Positions 4,633 through 5,257 of a stretch of DNA of 5,257 bases are shown here, piece by piece (position 1 is the stretch's first letter; each line of letters opens with the position of its first letter). Below the pieces are notes generated by a model. That model was not told the DNA's origin and did no database searches. It saw nothing but the letters and a program-made list of their open reading frames with translations. The DNA is taken from contig CAJTZO010000074.1 in the NCBI GenBank assembly GCA_910583755.1, forward strand, positions 1 through 5,257. Reading direction: 5' to 3'. The translations under genes and the position numbers were made by a program. The stretch comes from an uncultured Clostridia bacterium. Lineage in GTDB: Bacteria > Bacillota > Clostridia > Lachnospirales > Anaerotignaceae.

Positions 4633-5257
4633 TTATCTGCTTATACCTATATTCTGGCGAATAAAAACCTGTTCTTTCGCCTTATTTGCCCTGTGTTCTT
4701 CAACAGTCAACGGCTTGAACTTAGACACATAATTTTTATCGTCACTCATATAATTGAGTTCACGAAGCACGGCATTATGATTATGTCTTGTAACTTCAAG
4801 TTCGTCCATTTGCTCGAACTTCACAGTCCGTAAAGATTGTTGGACTGCTGCAAGCTCTTTCTTTTCATTTTCAAAAATCGCTTTTTCCGTTTGAAATTCC
4901 TCATCAAGTCCTTTTTCAAGAAAATTGTCCAAACGGGTAAAAAATCCTGATAATGAAAACGTATCCTTTTCCTTATACGCCAGGTTTTGCGGACTGTATT
5001 CGCCCCCATCAGGCATGGAAAGGACAAACTTAAACCCTTTTTCGCCATTGTTCGGAGCATTCTGCATTTTCACTTCAAAACCTCTGTAAATGCCAATTGT
5101 CGGTTTTGCTGTAAACAAAGCCTGAGTTTCCTGGACGCCTGCTTTGATTGCTGTTGCCAGGACTGAGGAATTTTCAGCTGTTACAAGCTGCCCATTAACC
5201 ATAATTTCAGGCTGTTCGATTTTATTTTTATCACGCACGATACAAGCTTTATCATGC
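4633..5257 (-). CDS. C-terminal part of a large conjugative-element helicase/DNA-methylase-type protein; 5' end outside window
   Basis: The frame stays open through the right edge (codons upstream of the GTG at 5238 read HDKACI), so this is a C-terminal fragment of about 207 residues and not a 201-residue gene. Counting from the GTG at 5238, residues about 40-110 contain IYRGFEVKM, a hydrophobic strand pattern and FFTRLDNFLEKGL. This is the arrangement I associate with the C-terminal region of very large SNF2-helicase/N6-adenine-methylase proteins carried by ICEs (YRGFE, then G-x-RLDN-L). Residues about 115-145 are a charged coiled coil (TEKAIFENEKKELAAVQQSL). The protein ends in IGISR, close to the relaxase and cargo tails. 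Its stop lies 10 bp before the resolvase start, so the two are in one operon. The family assignment is from memory of the pattern; the helicase and methylase motifs would lie outside the window. Confidence 0.6.
   Translation of the reverse strand, partial: HDKACIVRDKNKIEQPEIMVNGQLVTAENSSVLATAIKAGVQETQALFTAKPTIGIYRGFEVKMQNAPNNGEKGFKFVLSMPDGGEYSPQNLAYKEKDTFSLSGFFTRLDNFLEKGLDEEFQTEKAIFENEKKELAAVQQSLRTVKFEQMDELEVTRHNHNAVLRELNYMSDDKNYVSKFKPLTVEEHRANKAKEQVFIRQNIGISR

Noticed and set aside
4059..4800. A res recombination site for the resolvase
   Set aside because: The DNA around the resolvase is coding, and I could not find the expected paired 12-bp inverted repeats.
5236..5238. GTG at 5238 as the start of the last gene
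   Set aside because: In-frame codons continue to the right edge without a stop and no ribosome binding site precedes the GTG; the gene is cut by the window.
1..5257. CRISPR arrays, tRNA or rRNA genes, insertion-sequence transposases
   Set aside because: I saw no evenly spaced direct repeats, cloverleaf-like sequence, ribosomal signatures or DDE transposase reading frames.

Overview
The window looks like part of an integrated conjugative element or mobilisable plasmid from a low-GC bacterium. Evidence for this is a relaxase C-terminus, the C-terminus of what appears to be a large helicase/methylase-type conjugative-element protein, and a Tn3-type serine resolvase. Clear AGGAGG-like ribosome binding sites suggest a Firmicutes-like translation system. 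The P4-type integrase 'arm' domain is more usual in Gram-negative hosts. Together these would fit Negativicutes from a gut-like habitat, but that taxonomic guess is an inference and is weak.

Layout. On the + strand, positions 2-940 hold the 3' end of a relaxase gene, open at the left edge, which ends at a strong bidirectional terminator (941-969). All other genes are on the - strand, so they are described from right to left. First come the C-terminus of the helicase/methylase-like protein (4633-5257, open at the right edge), a serine resolvase (4059-4622) and a Sel1-repeat protein (3176-4066) whose start overlaps the resolvase stop by 8 bp. Next is a two-gene cassette (2352-3120: a 79-residue TPR-like protein and a 184-residue unknown) with its own near-consensus promoter and its own terminator. 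Last is a second two-gene cassette (988-2161: an integrase arm domain fused to a Sel1 tail, then a two-helix membrane protein) with its own promoter. That promoter has a perfect 16-bp palindrome over its -10 box.

Base composition splits the window in two. Relaxase, resolvase and helicase/methylase coding DNA is of moderate GC (35 of 60 bases in 4261-4320), while the block from about 970 to 4130 is very AT-rich (11 of 60 in 1081-1140). The AT-rich block therefore looks like cargo inserted between a conjugation gene and a resolvase gene.

Three observations deserve attention. (1) Three unrelated proteins (relaxase, helicase/methylase-like protein and the 184-residue cargo protein) end in the same C-terminal tail, G-[L/I]-S-R. 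The Ser-Arg codons differ between cargo and relaxase, so the tail is shared at protein level. Because relaxases are type IV secretion substrates, the tail is a candidate export or docking signal and the cargo protein a candidate translocated protein. (2) A tyrosine-integrase arm domain has lost its catalytic part and carries a Sel1 repeat instead, next to a membrane protein and a palindromic operator. (3) Nearly identical terminator hairpins bracket that second cassette. Functions of the cargo genes are not recognised, and no role in defence, toxicity or export is proven by the sequence.
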